A stretch of 64,000 nt of DNA from Rhodococcus wratislaviensis (GTDB lineage Bacteria > Actinomycetota > Actinomycetes > Mycobacteriales > Mycobacteriaceae), in NCBI RefSeq assembly GCF_900455735.1, contig NZ_UAUI01000011.1, positions 620,001 to 684,000 of the forward strand, read 5' to 3'. How positions within the stretch are numbered: the stretch's first letter is position 1; every line of letters begins with the position of its first letter. The notes beneath the pieces are model-generated. The model searched no databases and was not told the origin of the DNA. It was given only the letters and a program-made list of their open reading frames with translations. Below are positions 9,115 to 17,240 of this stretch, one piece after another. Position numbers and translations under genes: made by a program.

Positions 9115-10196
9115 AGGACGACCACCGAACGCAGCACCTCGCCGGCGTGCATGCTGTGGAACGCCGCTTCCACCTCGTCGATCTTGATGCGTTCGGTGAC
9201 GAACTTCTCCAGCGGCAGCCGGCCCTGCTGGTACAGGTCGACGAGCATCGGGAAGTCACGCTCGGGCAGGCAGTCGCCGTACCACGACGACTTCAGGGAT
9301 CCGCCGCGGGAGAAGAAGTCGATCAGCGGCATCTCGAGGGTCATGTCGGGGGTCGGGACACCGACCAGCACGACGGTGCCGGCGAGGTCGCGGGCGTAGA
9401 ACGCCTGCTTCCACGTCTCCGGGCGGCCGACCGCATCGATCACGACGTCGGCGCCGAAACCGCCGGTGAGTTCCTGTACGGCCTCGACGGCGTCCACCTG
9501 GCCGCCGTTGATCGTGTGCGTCGCGCCCAGGTCCTTCGCCCATTCGAGTTTCTTGTCGTCCCGGTCGATCGCGATGATCTTCACGGCGCCCGCGAGGCGG
9601 GCGCCCATGATCGCGGCGTCGCCGACACCACCGCAGCCGATGACGGCGACGGTGTCTCCGCGGGAGACGTTGCCGGTGTTCACGGCGGCACCGAGGCCGG
9701 CCATCACGCCGCAGCCGAGCAGCCCGACGACTGCCGGGTCCGCGGAGGCATCCACCTTGGTGCACTGCCCGGCATGGACGAGCGTCTTGTCGGCGAACGC
9801 GCCGATCCCCAGCGCGGGCGTGAGTTCGGTGCCGTCCTCGAGCGTCATCTTCTGCGCAGCGTTGTGCGTGTCGAAGCAGTACTGCGGGCGGCCGCGCTTA
9901 CAGGCGCGGCACTGACCGCAGACGGCGCGCCAGTTCAGGACGACGAAGTCGCCGACCGCCACAGAGGTGACGCCCTCGCCGACACTCTCGACGATGCCGG
10001 AAGCCTCGTGGCCGAGCAGGAACGGGAACTCGTCGTTGATCCCGCCGTCGCGGTAGGTGAGGTCCGTGTGGCACACACCGCATGCCGCGATGTCGACTAC
10101 CACCTCTCCGGGACCGGGGTCCGGAATGTTGACGGTCGCGATCTCGACGGGGGCACCCTTGGAGCGGGCGATGACGCCTCGTACCTGCTGCGGCAT
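9111..10196 (-). CDS. mscR: S-(hydroxymethyl)mycothiol dehydrogenase / S-nitrosomycothiol reductase
   Basis: 361 residues when started at the ATG 10194-10196, which has AAGGA at ideal spacing; an ATG at 10205 has its AAGGA too close. Features are the catalytic-zinc [20 protein letters not shown], the structural-zinc Cys cluster ([15 protein letters not shown]) and the NAD-binding [10 protein letters not shown]. It is a zinc alcohol dehydrogenase of the MscR type that oxidises the formaldehyde-mycothiol adduct with NAD and can reduce S-nitrosomycothiol. It is first in the four-gene detoxification operon and divergent from the lyase gene. Confidence 0.92.
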   Translation of the reverse strand: MPQQVRGVIARSKGAPVEIATVNIPDPGPGEVVVDIAACGVCHTDLTYRDGGINDEFPFLLGHEASGIVESVGEGVTSVAVGDFVVLNWRAVCGQCRACKRGRPQYCFDTHNAAQKMTLEDGTELTPALGIGAFADKTLVHAGQCTKVDASADPAVVGLLGCGVMAGLGAAVNTGNVSRGDTVAVIGCGGVGDAAIMGARLAGAVKIIAIDRDDKKLEWAKDLGATHTINGGQVDAVEAVQELTGGFGADVVIDAVGRPETWKQAFYARDLAGTVVLVGVPTPDMTLEMPLIDFFSRGGSLKSSWYGDCLPERDFPMLVDLYQQGRLPLEKFVTERIKIDEVEAAFHSMHAGEVLRSVVVL

Positions 10197-10379
10197 TGGA
10201 CTCATTCCTTCGGTCGATCAGTCATAGCGGGATCGATGCATGGCCATATATGCACCTCTCCCGAGACCCTACGTTCCCGAAGATCACGGAGGGACTGATC
10301 GAAGTGAGAGGTTGACCTAGCCGGAATGCCAGCCCCTCGCTGCGGTATCGCGACAGAGGTCATGACAGGAAACTGACGG

Positions 10380-10411
10380 TTGACACGCTCCGGTATATAC
10401 AGGACTATACA
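10380..10411 (+). promoter_or_regulatory. Possible promoter of the ammonia-lyase-like gene
   Basis: A perfect -35 TTGACA (10380-10385) is followed by the direct-repeat-like TATACA elements at 10396-10401 and 10406-10411. The second would be the -10, with a 20-bp spacer that is longer than ideal. GTATA/TATAC halves in the same stretch could be a regulator site. The start codon is at 10453. Confidence 0.4.
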
Positions 10412-10452
10412 TCTCGAAGAGTGAGGCACACCACATCGATCACGGAGTTCTG

Positions 10453-11949
10453 ATGACCCGGAGAGATTCCAGCTCGACCGAGGAACCGCACCCGCCCCTT
10501 CCGGTGGTACTCGACGGTGCCCAGCTCACCGTCGATCAGCTCACGGCGCTCGCCCGGGAGCCCGTCGTGGTCGAACCCGACCCCGCAGCGCTCGACCACG
10601 CACGCCGTTCGTGGGAGACCGCGGTGCGCATCGCCGAACGGCAGCCCATCTACGGACGCACCACGGGCGTCGGGGGCAACCGGGACACCTCCGTCTCCGA
10701 CGGTGTCGACCAGGACCTTCGACTTCTCCGCAGCCACGCCACGGGCTCGGGCCCCTCGCTGCCGGATCACGTCGTCCGAGCTGCCATGATCATTCGCGTC
10801 AACCAAATTCTCAACGGCGGATCCGGTCTGCACCCCGACATCGTGACCGCGTTGATCGATGCCGTCGCGGCGGACGAACAGCCCACCGTGCACGCTCGCG
10901 GGGCGATCGGCACCGGCGATCTCAGCGCGTTCTCCGAGATCGCGCTCGGGTTGATGGGCGAGGCACCGCTGCGGGACGGTCGGCTCGTCACCCGGTGGAC
11001 CGCACACCAGGGTGACGCACTCCCGCTGATCTCGACGAACGCGATGACGGTCGCGCTCGCGGCGACGGCCACCGACAGCGTGGCGAACTGGCTGGAGCAC
11101 TCACTGATCGTCGGCGTGCTGTCGCTGCTGGCGACGCGCAGTTCCGTCGAGCCGTTCGCGGCGCGGGTGCAGGCAGCCCGCAGGCACCTCGGTCAGGAGG
11201 AGGTGGCCGGCCGCGTCCGGGAACTCCTCGCGGGCCAGCACGTACAGGCTGCCCGCGTGCAGGATTCGTACGGATTCCGCGCCCTGCCGCAGATCCTCGG
11301 GGCGACCTGGCAGGCGCTGCAGAGGTTGCGGGGGACGCTCGCGATCGAGATGAACTCGTCCTCCGAGAACCCCCTCATCTCCGTCGAGGACGACGCCGTG
11401 TACCACAACGGGAACTTCCACGGAATGCCGATCGCCCTCGCGGTGGACGAGGCGAAACTCGCGCTGTCGAGCGCAGCGCTGTTGTCGCAGTGCAGGCTTG
11501 CCAATCTCTCGGATCCGGTGGTCACCGGTCTCCGGCCGTTCCTGGCCGACGGTCCGGCGGGCAGCAGCGGCACCATGCTGCTGGAGTACACGACGTCCGC
11601 GGCCATCGCCGAGATCCGGATGGCCGCGGCACCGGGGTCTCTCGGACACACCGTGATCTCCCGCGGAACCGAGGACCACGCGAGCTTCGCATCGCAGGCC
11701 GCCACTCAGCTCACCGACATCCTCGCCCAGTCTCGCATCGTGCTCGCGTGCGAACTGATCTCGGCGGTGCGCGCCCTCGGCCAGCAGAACCACGAACCCG
11801 ACACGAGCACCGAACTCGGCGCGTACCTGGACCGGGCGCGCAGGTGCCTGGACCCGCGGACGACCGACCGTCCTCTGAGCGACGACCTGAAAGCAGCGGT
11901 GAAGTTTCTGGAACAGATGCCGAATCCGGAGAAAGACGCAACTCGGTAA
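10453..11949 (+). CDS. Ammonia-lyase-superfamily enzyme lacking the MIO triad; candidate betaine (ergothionase-like) lyase
   Basis: 498 residues with nearly every hallmark of the HAL/PAL family: catalytic Tyr67 in IYGRTTGVG, NQILNGGSG, VQDSYGFRALPQILG, EMNSSSENPL, NGNFHGMP and GTEDHASFASQ. The Ala-Ser-Gly that cyclises to the MIO electrophile is replaced by Gly153-Thr154-Gly155 (RGAIGTGDLSAF), and the usual GASGDLAPL context is altered. Without MIO, removal of a primary amine is hard, but a quaternary trimethylammonium leaving group needs less activation. From memory, ergothionase is a HAL-fold enzyme described as working by acid/base catalysis. A betaine-type ABC importer follows. The substrate is unproven; another aromatic betaine or a different elimination is possible. 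Confidence 0.7.
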   Translation: MTRRDSSSTEEPHPPLPVVLDGAQLTVDQLTALAREPVVVEPDPAALDHARRSWETAVRIAERQPIYGRTTGVGGNRDTSVSDGVDQDLRLLRSHATGSGPSLPDHVVRAAMIIRVNQILNGGSGLHPDIVTALIDAVAADEQPTVHARGAIGTGDLSAFSEIALGLMGEAPLRDGRLVTRWTAHQGDALPLISTNAMTVALAATATDSVANWLEHSLIVGVLSLLATRSSVEPFAARVQAARRHLGQEEVAGRVRELLAGQHVQAARVQDSYGFRALPQILGATWQALQRLRGTLAIEMNSSSENPLISVEDDAVYHNGNFHGMPIALAVDEAKLALSSAALLSQCRLANLSDPVVTGLRPFLADGPAGSSGTMLLEYTTSAAIAEIRMAAAPGSLGHTVISRGTEDHASFASQAATQLTDILAQSRIVLACELISAVRALGQQNHEPDTSTELGAYLDRARRCLDPRTTDRPLSDDLKAAVKFLEQMPNPEKDATR

Positions 11950-12014
11950 AGCAGTCCCACGACACCGAACTTCCGAGTGTGTCACCACTCGGATTACACG
12001 AAAGTAGCTCGCGA

Positions 12015-13130
12015 ATGATCACATTCGACAAAGTCACCAAGGCGTACCCGGACGGCACGACAGCGGTGAACGAACTCGACCTCGAGTGCCCGAGCGGGAA
12101 GATCACCGCACTCGTCGGCCCGTCGGGGTGCGGCAAGACGACGTCGCTTCGCATGATCAACAGGCTGATCGAACCGACGTCCGGAACCATCTCCCTCGAC
12201 GGCGAATCCACGGCGGACATGGATCCGGCACTGTTGCGCAGGCGCATCGGATACGTCATCCAGCACGCCGGACTGTTCCCGCATCGCACCATCGTGGACA
12301 ACGTCGCGACGATGCCGAAATTGCTGGGAAAGACGAAGAAGGAAGCGCGAACCCGGGCGATGGAGCTGCTCGAGACGGTCGGTCTCGCGGCGAACTTCGC
12401 GGACCGGTACCCCTGGCAGCTCTCGGGTGGCCAGCAGCAGCGAGTGGGGGTCGCGCGCGCCCTCGCCGCGGACCCGGCCTTCATGCTGATGGACGAACCG
12501 TTCAGCGCTGTCGACCCGGTGGTCCGGAGCCAGCTCCAGGACGAATTCCTGAGGCTGCAGAAGGACATCGGCAAGACGATCATCATCGTAACGCACGACA
12601 TCGACGAGGCCCTCAAACTCGGCGACCAGGTCGTCGTGTTGCGGACCGGCGGAATCCTGGCGCAGGCGGCGACGCCGCTGGAGTTGCTGACCGAACCCGC
12701 CGACGAGTTCGTCGCCGACTTCGTCGGACGCGACCGCGGCTACCGTTCGCTGGGTTTCTCGAACCTCGGCGGCCGCGTGGAGACGGTTGCCGAACCCGTT
12801 GCCCGTCTCGGTGATTCGGCGTCCGACGCCCGCACTCGGACCACGGACGACTGGTTACTCGTCGTCGACTCGGCGAACAAGCCGATCGGCTGGGTGCAAC
12901 CGGCGAAGGTCGTCGACCGTATCCGCCCGGGCGACGTGAATCTCAGCGGGACGGTCGCCGATGCGCACGGGACGATGCGGGCGCTGCTCGACGCCGCCCT
13001 GTCCGCGCCCAGCAAGCGCGGTGTCGTCGTCGACGGCGACGGCGTGCTCGTGGGGACCGTGACGGCACACGCGGCGGTGGCGGCGATCGAGTCGGCGGAT
13101 CTCGTGGCCGCGGAGGCGATGGCCCGATGA
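12015..13130 (+). CDS. OpuCA/ProV-like ABC transporter ATPase
   Basis: 371 residues. The ATPase half has Walker A GPSGCGKTTS, signature LSGGQQQRVGVARAL, Walker B FMLMDEPFSAVD and a switch His in VTHDIDEA. After residue about 250 there is a CBS-like regulatory region, as in osmoprotectant (glycine betaine/choline/carnitine) importers. It drives uptake by the two following permeases. The ATG lies 65 bp after the lyase stop, and the stop overlaps the first permease start by 4 bp. It is probably in one operon with the lyase. Confidence 0.9.
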   Translation: MITFDKVTKAYPDGTTAVNELDLECPSGKITALVGPSGCGKTTSLRMINRLIEPTSGTISLDGESTADMDPALLRRRIGYVIQHAGLFPHRTIVDNVATMPKLLGKTKKEARTRAMELLETVGLAANFADRYPWQLSGGQQQRVGVARALAADPAFMLMDEPFSAVDPVVRSQLQDEFLRLQKDIGKTIIIVTHDIDEALKLGDQVVVLRTGGILAQAATPLELLTEPADEFVADFVGRDRGYRSLGFSNLGGRVETVAEPVARLGDSASDARTRTTDDWLLVVDSANKPIGWVQPAKVVDRIRPGDVNLSGTVADAHGTMRALLDAALSAPSKRGVVVDGDGVLVGTVTAHAAVAAIESADLVAAEAMAR

Positions 13131-13777
13131 ACATCGAATGGCTCGGCCGCCAGTCCGACCGCATCGCCGAACTGGTCGGCTGGCACATCCTGCTCTCGCT
13201 CGTGCCGCTCGTCGTCGGTGTGATCGTCGCGTTGCCGATCGGCTGGCTGGCGCATCGCAGTCGCCGGATCAACCCCTACGTGGTGGGGACCGCAGGCCTG
13301 CTCTACACGATCCCGTCGCTGGCGCTGTTCGTCCTGCTCCCGCCGATCCTCGGAACGAAGATCCTCGATCCGATGAACATCGTCGTCGCGCTGACGATCT
13401 ACACCGTCGCCCTGCTCGTCCGCGTCATCGCCGACGCCCTGGATTCGGTGCCGCAGGAGACGGTGCTCGCCGCCACGGCAATGGGCTACCGGCCGTACCA
13501 GACCCTGCTGAAAGTGCAGCTGCCGGTGGGTGTTCCCGTCATCTGCGCCGGACTGCGCGTCGCTGTCGTGTCGAACGTCAGCCTCGTTTCTCTCGCCGCG
13601 CTGCTCGGGATCCCGCAGATCGGTTCACTGTTCACCCAGGGCTTCCAGTTGCGTTTCTACACACCCATCATCACCGGTATCGCGCTGTGCCTGCTGCTGG
13701 CGCTGGTTCTCGACCTGCTCATCGTGCTCGCCAATCGGTTACTCACGCCGTGGACCCCGAAGGTGGTCGCATCATGA
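13127..13777 (+). CDS. OpuCB/ProW-like ABC permease
   Basis: 216 residues with about five to six membrane helices and the ABC permease coupling (EAA) loop TVLAATAMGYRPYQTLLKVQLPVGVPVI. It has the short length of OpuC-type osmoprotectant permeases. ATGA overlaps on both sides (13127-13130 and 13774-13777) show translational coupling. It should form the inner-membrane channel with the next permease for a quaternary-ammonium substrate. Confidence 0.88.
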   Translation: MNIEWLGRQSDRIAELVGWHILLSLVPLVVGVIVALPIGWLAHRSRRINPYVVGTAGLLYTIPSLALFVLLPPILGTKILDPMNIVVALTIYTVALLVRVIADALDSVPQETVLAATAMGYRPYQTLLKVQLPVGVPVICAGLRVAVVSNVSLVSLAALLGIPQIGSLFTQGFQLRFYTPIITGIALCLLLALVLDLLIVLANRLLTPWTPKVVAS

Positions 13778-14529
13778 TCGACTTTCTGCTCGACGGTGCT
13801 CATTGGACCGGGCCCGAGGGCATTCCCGCTCTCCTCCTGCAGCACCTGATGTACACGTTCCTCGCCCTGTTCGCGGCGGCGCTGATCGCGGTTCCGCTCG
13901 GTCTGTACATCGGGCACACCGGCCGCGGAGCGGTCGTCGTCGCGGGCCTGGCCAACTCACTGCGCGCCCTTCCGACGATCGGTTTGCTGATCCTGCTGGT
14001 GCTGGTCATCGCGCCGTCGTTCACGACCAAGCTGGCCTATCTGATTCCCAGCCTGATCGTGCTGGTGCTGCTGGCCATCCCGCCGATTCTCACCAACACG
14101 TACGCGGGCATTCGCTCGGTCGACCCGGCCGCCGTGGACGCTGCGCGGGGCATGGGGTTCCGGTCGATGCGCATCCTCACCGAGGTGGAGATGCCGTGCG
14201 CACTGCCGCTGATGCTGTCGGGTGTGCGCAGCGCCGTGCTGCAGATTGTCTCGACGGCGACCGTCGCCGCCTACATCTCGCTGGGCGGACTGGGACGTCT
14301 CCTCATCGACGGCAAGGCGCAGAGCGACTACGCGCAGATGGCCGCTGGAGCGGTCCTGGTGTCCCTCCTCGCGCTCGCATTCGACCTGGCGATCGGATTC
14401 CTCACGGTTCGGGTCGTCTCACCCGGTCTGACGCGACGCGTCCGGAGCGGCGCGAAGCAGCGATCCGGTGCCGACGACACCGCCGTCGCGGCCCGACCTA
14501 CATCCGCTCCCGAACCCTCGCTGATCTGA
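13774..14529 (+). CDS. OpuCD/ProW-like ABC permease
   Basis: 251 residues from the ATG at 13774, which overlaps the preceding stop by 4 bp. Five to six hydrophobic segments and an EAA loop (AVDAARGMGFRSMRILTEVEMPCALPLML) identify it as the second membrane subunit of the importer. A polar, Ala/Ser/Arg-rich tail of about 35 residues follows the last helix. It pairs with the 13127 permease, as OpuCB and OpuCD pair. Confidence 0.88.
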   Translation: MIDFLLDGAHWTGPEGIPALLLQHLMYTFLALFAAALIAVPLGLYIGHTGRGAVVVAGLANSLRALPTIGLLILLVLVIAPSFTTKLAYLIPSLIVLVLLAIPPILTNTYAGIRSVDPAAVDAARGMGFRSMRILTEVEMPCALPLMLSGVRSAVLQIVSTATVAAYISLGGLGRLLIDGKAQSDYAQMAAGAVLVSLLALAFDLAIGFLTVRVVSPGLTRRVRSGAKQRSGADDTAVAARPTSAPEPSLI

Positions 14530-14540
14530 AGGACATCATC

Positions 14541-15449
14541 ATGAAGAAGGCATTGATCGTCGCGCTGACCGGCGCCACCCTGATGTCGTTGACGGCATGC
14601 GGGATCGGCAAGGACCCGTTGGCGTCCGATGACGGCGGAAGCAGTGACGGCGCCATCGTCGTCGGCTCCGCGGATTTCCCCGAAAGCCAGCTGATCGCGA
14701 CGATCTACGCGGAGGCGCTGCGCGCGAACGGCATCGACGTCACCGAGAAGCTCAACATCGGAAGCCGGGAGGTGTATGTCCCGGCCATCCGGGACGGCTC
14801 CATCGACCTGCTGCCCGAATACTCGGGTGCGTTGCTCCAATATCTCGACAGCGCCACCACCGCGACCGCGTCGGACGAGGTGACCGCGGAGATCAAGGCC
14901 AAGCTGCCCGCCGGACTCGTCGCACTGGAACCGTCCCCCGCCGAGGACAAGGACGTTCTCGCGGTGCGGCAGGAGACCGCGGACGAGTACTCGCTGGAGA
15001 CGATCGAGGACCTCGTGCCCCACGCCGACGAGCTGACCCTCGGCGGCCCGCCCGAGTGGAAGACCCGGGAGAACGGCGTCGCAGGCCTGCGGGACAAGTA
15101 CGGCCTGACGTTCAAGGAGTTCCTGGCACTGGACGCGGGCGGCCCCCTCACGCTCAACGCCCTGCTCAGCGGTCAGATCGAAGTGGCGGACGTGTTCAGC
15201 ACCGACCCGGCGATGCGTTCGGAGAACCTCGTGGCGCTCGAGGACACCAAGCACCTGTTCCTGGCGGAGAACATCACCCCGATCATCAACGAGAACAAGG
15301 CAGGCGACGACGTCCGCGGCGTCCTGGCCGACGTGTCGGCCGCATTGACGACCGAGGATCTCATCGAGATGAATCAGCGGGTGGCCGACCTCGAGGACAT
15401 GGGCGACATCGCCCGGGAATGGCTGCAGGACAAGGGCCTGGCGTCCTGA
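14541..15449 (+). CDS. Betaine-type ABC substrate-binding lipoprotein
   Basis: 302 residues. The signal peptide ends in the lipobox LTAC, making Cys20 the lipidated residue, so it is anchored on the outer face of the membrane. The mature part has the OpuC/ProX fold pattern (VGSADFPESQLIATIYAEALRANG, then IRDGSIDLLPEYSGALLQYL). This fold binds trimethylammonium groups in an aromatic cage; EgtU-type members bind ergothioneine. The specific ligand cannot be read here, but the adjacent lyase suggests an aromatic betaine. The stop abuts the convergent deaminase stop without a gap. Confidence 0.88.
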   Translation: MKKALIVALTGATLMSLTACGIGKDPLASDDGGSSDGAIVVGSADFPESQLIATIYAEALRANGIDVTEKLNIGSREVYVPAIRDGSIDLLPEYSGALLQYLDSATTATASDEVTAEIKAKLPAGLVALEPSPAEDKDVLAVRQETADEYSLETIEDLVPHADELTLGGPPEWKTRENGVAGLRDKYGLTFKEFLALDAGGPLTLNALLSGQIEVADVFSTDPAMRSENLVALEDTKHLFLAENITPIINENKAGDDVRGVLADVSAALTTEDLIEMNQRVADLEDMGDIAREWLQDKGLAS

Positions 15450-15818
15450 TCATGCCCCGGCGTGAAATTGCCGGTGCAGTGCGTGGATCGCCTCCTCGAG
15501 TTCGGGAATCGGACCCTCCACCTCGACATCGGGCGCGATGTCCTGGACGGGGATCGGCCGAACGGGTGCCGGCGGGACACCCAGTTCGGCGAGCCACTGC
15601 GCCGTCTGCGCGGCAGAACTGACGTAGACGATGCGTCCGAGCCCCACCCAGCCGTGCGCGGCGGAACACATCGGGCAGTGTTCGCCCGACGTGAAGACGG
15701 TGGCTCTCGCGCGTTCCTCGGGCGGCATGTTCTCCGCGGCCCACCGGGCGAGCTCGAACTCGGGGTGGCGGGTCGCGTCGCCGCCGGCGACCCGGTTGCG
15801 ATCCTCGTCGTTCACCAT
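15450..15818 (-). CDS. Nucleoside/guanine deaminase-like protein, N-terminally truncated
   Basis: 122 residues from an ATG at 15816-15818 (MVNDEDRNRVAGGDATRHPE). The zinc motifs of the cytidine/guanine deaminase family are present as RHPE (usually HAE) and TSGEHCPMCSAA. The first 40 or so residues of the family, carrying the initial helix and strands, are absent. Only about 60 bp separate this start from the upstream gene's stop, and those bases do not encode the missing part in any frame I can see. It is probably a decaying copy or a protein with a shortened core. The converging ABC operon ends at the adjacent base. Confidence 0.6.
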   Translation of the reverse strand: MVNDEDRNRVAGGDATRHPEFELARWAAENMPPEERARATVFTSGEHCPMCSAAHGWVGLGRIVYVSSAAQTAQWLAELGVPPAPVRPIPVQDIAPDVEVEGPIPELEEAIHALHRQFHAGA

Positions 15819-15877
15819 GCCCGCCTCCGAAGTCGCTCCCGCCCGTAACTCTCTGCATGGTGCCACGGACGGGCGCG

Positions 15878-17017
15878 TCAGCTCAGCGCATCGAACGTCG
15901 CCGTCGCATATTGGGCGGTCCGGTCGGAACCGAGTAGTCCCGGCCCCATCTTGTTCATCACGTACGTCATGGTCATTCGTCGTTCGGTGTCGACGACGAC
16001 CTGCGAGCCGCCCCAGCCACCCCAGAAGCAGATGCGCCCCTCGGGGACGAACGGCACGGACACGGGCGTCGGCAGACCGTACCCGATGCCGAATCGAATC
16101 GGTTGCCCCAGAGCCAGATCCACACCGTTGGACTGTTCCTCGAAGATCAGGGAGATGGTGTCCGGCGACAGCAGGCGGACACCGTCGAGTTCTCCCCCGC
16201 AGGCCACGACGGACTGGATCCGGGCGAGCGACCGGGCGTTGCCCTGACCACCGGCCGCGCCGTTCTCCGCCGTGCGCCACTCGTCGGACCAGGACGCGGA
16301 CGCGTCCGGTCCGGGGCCGGTGAACGTCCTGACGATGACGCTGGACGGGTCGAGGGAGGCCAGGTCGATCGGCAACGGCGGCGGCGGGACCACGTTCGAC
16401 ACGCGGCCGAACTCCGATGGGTCCAATCCGATGTGGAAGTCCGCCCCCAGCGGCCCGGCGATCTCCTCCGCGACGAAACGGCCGAGTGTGCGCCCGTCGA
16501 TTCGGCGGACGACCTCACCGATCAGATGGCCGTAGTTCAGCGCGTGGTATCCGGACGCCGTGCCCGGCTCCCACCACGGCGCCTGGGCCGCAAGTCGTTT
16601 TGTGGACTCGGCGAGGTCGAACGTATCCTCGACCGTGATCGGCTGATCCCACCCCGAGACACCCGACGTGTGCGAAAGCAGATGGCGGACCTCAACGCGC
16701 TCCTTGCCTGCCGCGGCGAATTCCGGCCAGTACTTTGCGACGGGCGCGTACACGTCCAGCAGTCCGCGATCGACGAGCATCAGTGCGGCGAGCGCGGTGA
16801 CCGTCTTGGTGCACGACCACACGTTGGTGATGGTGTCGCGCTCCCATTCGGTGGCGTGATCGGTGTCGGACCATCCGCCCCACATGTCGACCACCGGCTC
16901 TCCGTCGAGGGTGACGACGATCGACGCGCCGAGTTCCTCACCGGAATCGAGATTGTCCTTCAGTGCCTCCTGCAACGCCGTGAAGCGCTTGTCGCACACT
17001 CCTCCGAGCTTGGTCAC
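15878..17017 (-). CDS. Serine hydrolase, family VIII esterase / class C beta-lactamase fold
   Basis: 379 residues, typical of EstB-like esterases. The nucleophile motif is SCTK (in [13 protein letters not shown]), the Tyr motif lies in [14 protein letters not shown], and [11 protein letters not shown] and a C-terminal [13 protein letters not shown] segment follow. No signal peptide is visible, so it is probably a cytoplasmic ester hydrolase rather than a drug-resistance beta-lactamase. It is divergent from the arylsulfatase gene. The natural substrate is unknown. Confidence 0.85.
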   Translation of the reverse strand: MTKLGGVCDKRFTALQEALKDNLDSGEELGASIVVTLDGEPVVDMWGGWSDTDHATEWERDTITNVWSCTKTVTALAALMLVDRGLLDVYAPVAKYWPEFAAAGKERVEVRHLLSHTSGVSGWDQPITVEDTFDLAESTKRLAAQAPWWEPGTASGYHALNYGHLIGEVVRRIDGRTLGRFVAEEIAGPLGADFHIGLDPSEFGRVSNVVPPPPLPIDLASLDPSSVIVRTFTGPGPDASASWSDEWRTAENGAAGGQGNARSLARIQSVVACGGELDGVRLLSPDTISLIFEEQSNGVDLALGQPIRFGIGYGLPTPVSVPFVPEGRICFWGGWGGSQVVVDTERRMTMTYVMNKMGPGLLGSDRTAQYATATFDALS

Positions 17018-17100
17018 CTGCGGTTCCTCTCCACCAGCCGACGCAATATTGATCTTGACATCGGGTTCAATTGAGGGTTCCAGTGTGGGCCAGGGCCTCC

Positions 17101-17116
17101 TGTGATGTCAATCACT
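17101..17116. promoter_or_regulatory. CRP-like site between esterase and arylsulfatase genes
   Basis: TGTGA-TGTCAA-TCACT matches the TGTGA-N6-TCACA consensus of Crp regulators at all but the last base and contains the palindrome GTGAT-GTCA-ATCAC. It lies 84 bp upstream of the divergent esterase gene and about 125 bp before the sulfatase. The short motif could also belong to a GntR-type regulator. Confidence 0.4.
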
Positions 17117-17240
17117 TCGATGTCCATCCTCGCGAGGTCCCGCCGCAGCCGGGGCTCACCGGGTTCACCCGTGTCGGGTGAGGTTCGCGACGGCGCGGCG
17201 GCCGACGCTGAACCCAGGACTACCGGTGAGGAGACATGCC

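Noticed and set aside
15878-17017. Beta-lactamase resistance gene
   Set aside because: It has the SxxK motif but no signal peptide, and its overall sequence matches family VIII esterases.
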